Shown piece by piece: positions 63,442 to 64,000 of a stretch of 64,000 bases of DNA. This DNA is from Paraburkholderia eburnea. GTDB lineage: Bacteria; Pseudomonadota; Gammaproteobacteria; Burkholderiales; Burkholderiaceae. The notes under the pieces were generated by a model. That model saw only the letters and a program-made list of their open reading frames with translations. It was not told the origin of the DNA and searched no databases. Position numbers and translations under genes: made by a program. The DNA lies in NCBI RefSeq assembly GCF_002917095.1, contig NZ_PQGA01000025.1, positions 1 to 64,000 on the forward strand, in the 5' to 3' direction. The first letter of the stretch is position 1, and each line of letters starts with the position of its first letter.

Positions 63442-64000
63442 TCAGTATTCCAGAACGATTTTGCCGAAGTGGCCACCGGCCTGTTGCAGCCGGAACGCGT
63501 CGCCGATCGCTTCGAGCGGGAACGACCGGTCGATCACGGGCTTGACGCCGGTTGCGTCGATGGCGCGCACCAGATCGATCTGATGCTGCCGGCTGCCGAC
63601 GATCAAACCTTGCAGCCGTTGCTGCCGCCGCATCATCGTGCCGGTCGGCACCTTGCCCTCAATGCCGGTCAGCACGCCGATCAACGCGATATGGCCGCCT
63701 ACGCGCGTCGCCAGAATCGATTGTTCCAGCGTGCCGGGACCGCCCACTTCCACGACGTGATCGACGCCGAGTCCATTCGTGTATTCCAGCACCTGACGCG
63801 ACCATTGCTGCTCGCGGCGATAGTTGATGAGGTGGTCCGCGCCCAGTCGACGCGCGCGTTCGAGTTTGTCGTCGGAGGAGGAGGTGACGATTACCGTCGC
63901 GCCCATCGCCTTCGCGTACTGCAGTGCGAAGATCGACACGCCGCCCGTGCCGAGCACCAGCACCGTTTCACCGGCTTTCAGCGCGCCGTCCACGACCAGG
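63442..64000 (-). CDS. Zinc-type alcohol dehydrogenase, C-terminal part (5' end outside window)
   Basis: The visible 186 residues are the nucleotide-binding half of a medium-chain dehydrogenase: LKAGETVLVLGTGGVSIFALQYA holds the glycine-rich NAD(P) motif, followed by VIVTSSSDDKLERARRLGADHLINYR, VDHVVEVGGPGTLEQSI and the end RLQQAGGHFGKIVLEY. The frame runs off the window, so the catalytic N-terminal half is not seen. It converges with the FtrA-like gene. Substrate is unknown. Confidence 0.92.
   Translation of the reverse strand, partial: LVVDGALKAGETVLVLGTGGVSIFALQYAKAMGATVIVTSSSDDKLERARRLGADHLINYRREQQWSRQVLEYTNGLGVDHVVEVGGPGTLEQSILATRVGGHIALIGVLTGIEGKVPTGTMMRRQQRLQGLIVGSRQHQIDLVRAIDATGVKPVIDRSFPLEAIGDAFRLQQAGGHFGKIVLEY

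Overview
The window looks like a chromosomal stretch from a high-GC soil or plant-associated Burkholderiaceae bacterium (Paraburkholderia, Caballeronia or Burkholderia type). The grounds are the codon use, the beta-oxidation genes at the left end, Burkholderia-style porin and LysR remnants, and a dense set of hydroxamate-siderophore transport genes. No rRNA, tRNA, CRISPR array or complete insertion sequence was seen.

Layout. 1-3479: fatty-acid oxidation genes (end of an ETF-ubiquinone oxidoreductase, a thiolase, an acyl-CoA ligase), closed by a terminator. 3741-4983: an unknown protein, a small winged-helix regulator and a decayed DUF523 gene. 5020-13857: iron cassette 1, transcribed leftwards as TonB receptor, ATPase, binding protein, fused permease and PvdE-type exporter, with a divergent AraC regulator. 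13858-14498: a gene graveyard of porin, mannonate dehydratase and zinc-dehydrogenase pieces. 14549-22554: a signalling block with a LysR regulator, an orphan FlhD-like protein, a globin-GAF-EAL protein, a GAF-GGDEF protein, the ruin of a second LysR gene, and a chemoreceptor. 22764-24428: an ABC-F protein. 24619-30945: an AraC regulator and a MacAB/PvdRT-OpmQ-like tripartite efflux operon ending in an unusual Fur-family gene. 31057-40951: iron cassette 2 with two AraC regulators. 41171-48082: iron cassette 3, which has no ATPase of its own. 48238-52561: a FecI-FecR-FecA-like signalling and uptake set. 52697-55694: a transposase remnant, a KfrA-like coiled-coil protein, a flavin-fold protein, and an ECF sigma factor with a small membrane protein. 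55905-59229: a polyamine-type set (PuuB-, PuuR- and PuuA-like). 59406-64000: an HU protein, a diguanylate cyclase with duplicated PAS modules, NIPSNAP, rhodanese, a FtrA-like regulator and a partial alcohol dehydrogenase.

The most striking feature is the region 5.0-52.6 kb. It holds three PvdE/SyrD-type cyclic-peptide exporters, three fused FhuB-type permeases, three FhuD-type binding proteins, two FhuC-type ATPases, four TonB-dependent receptors, four cupin-AraC regulators, one ECF sigma/FecR pair and one tripartite pump. No siderophore synthesis gene (NRPS, ornithine hydroxylase, MbtH) is visible. Each exporter lies in the same gene string as an importer. In pyoverdine producers PvdE exports a precursor and PvdRT-OpmQ recycles the used siderophore. 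By analogy, the island may be a trafficking and recycling system for several peptide or hydroxamate siderophores, either made elsewhere in the genome or taken from neighbours. Fur-box-like sequences precede at least five of the transcription units. Function was inferred by reading the translated sequences; no database search was done.
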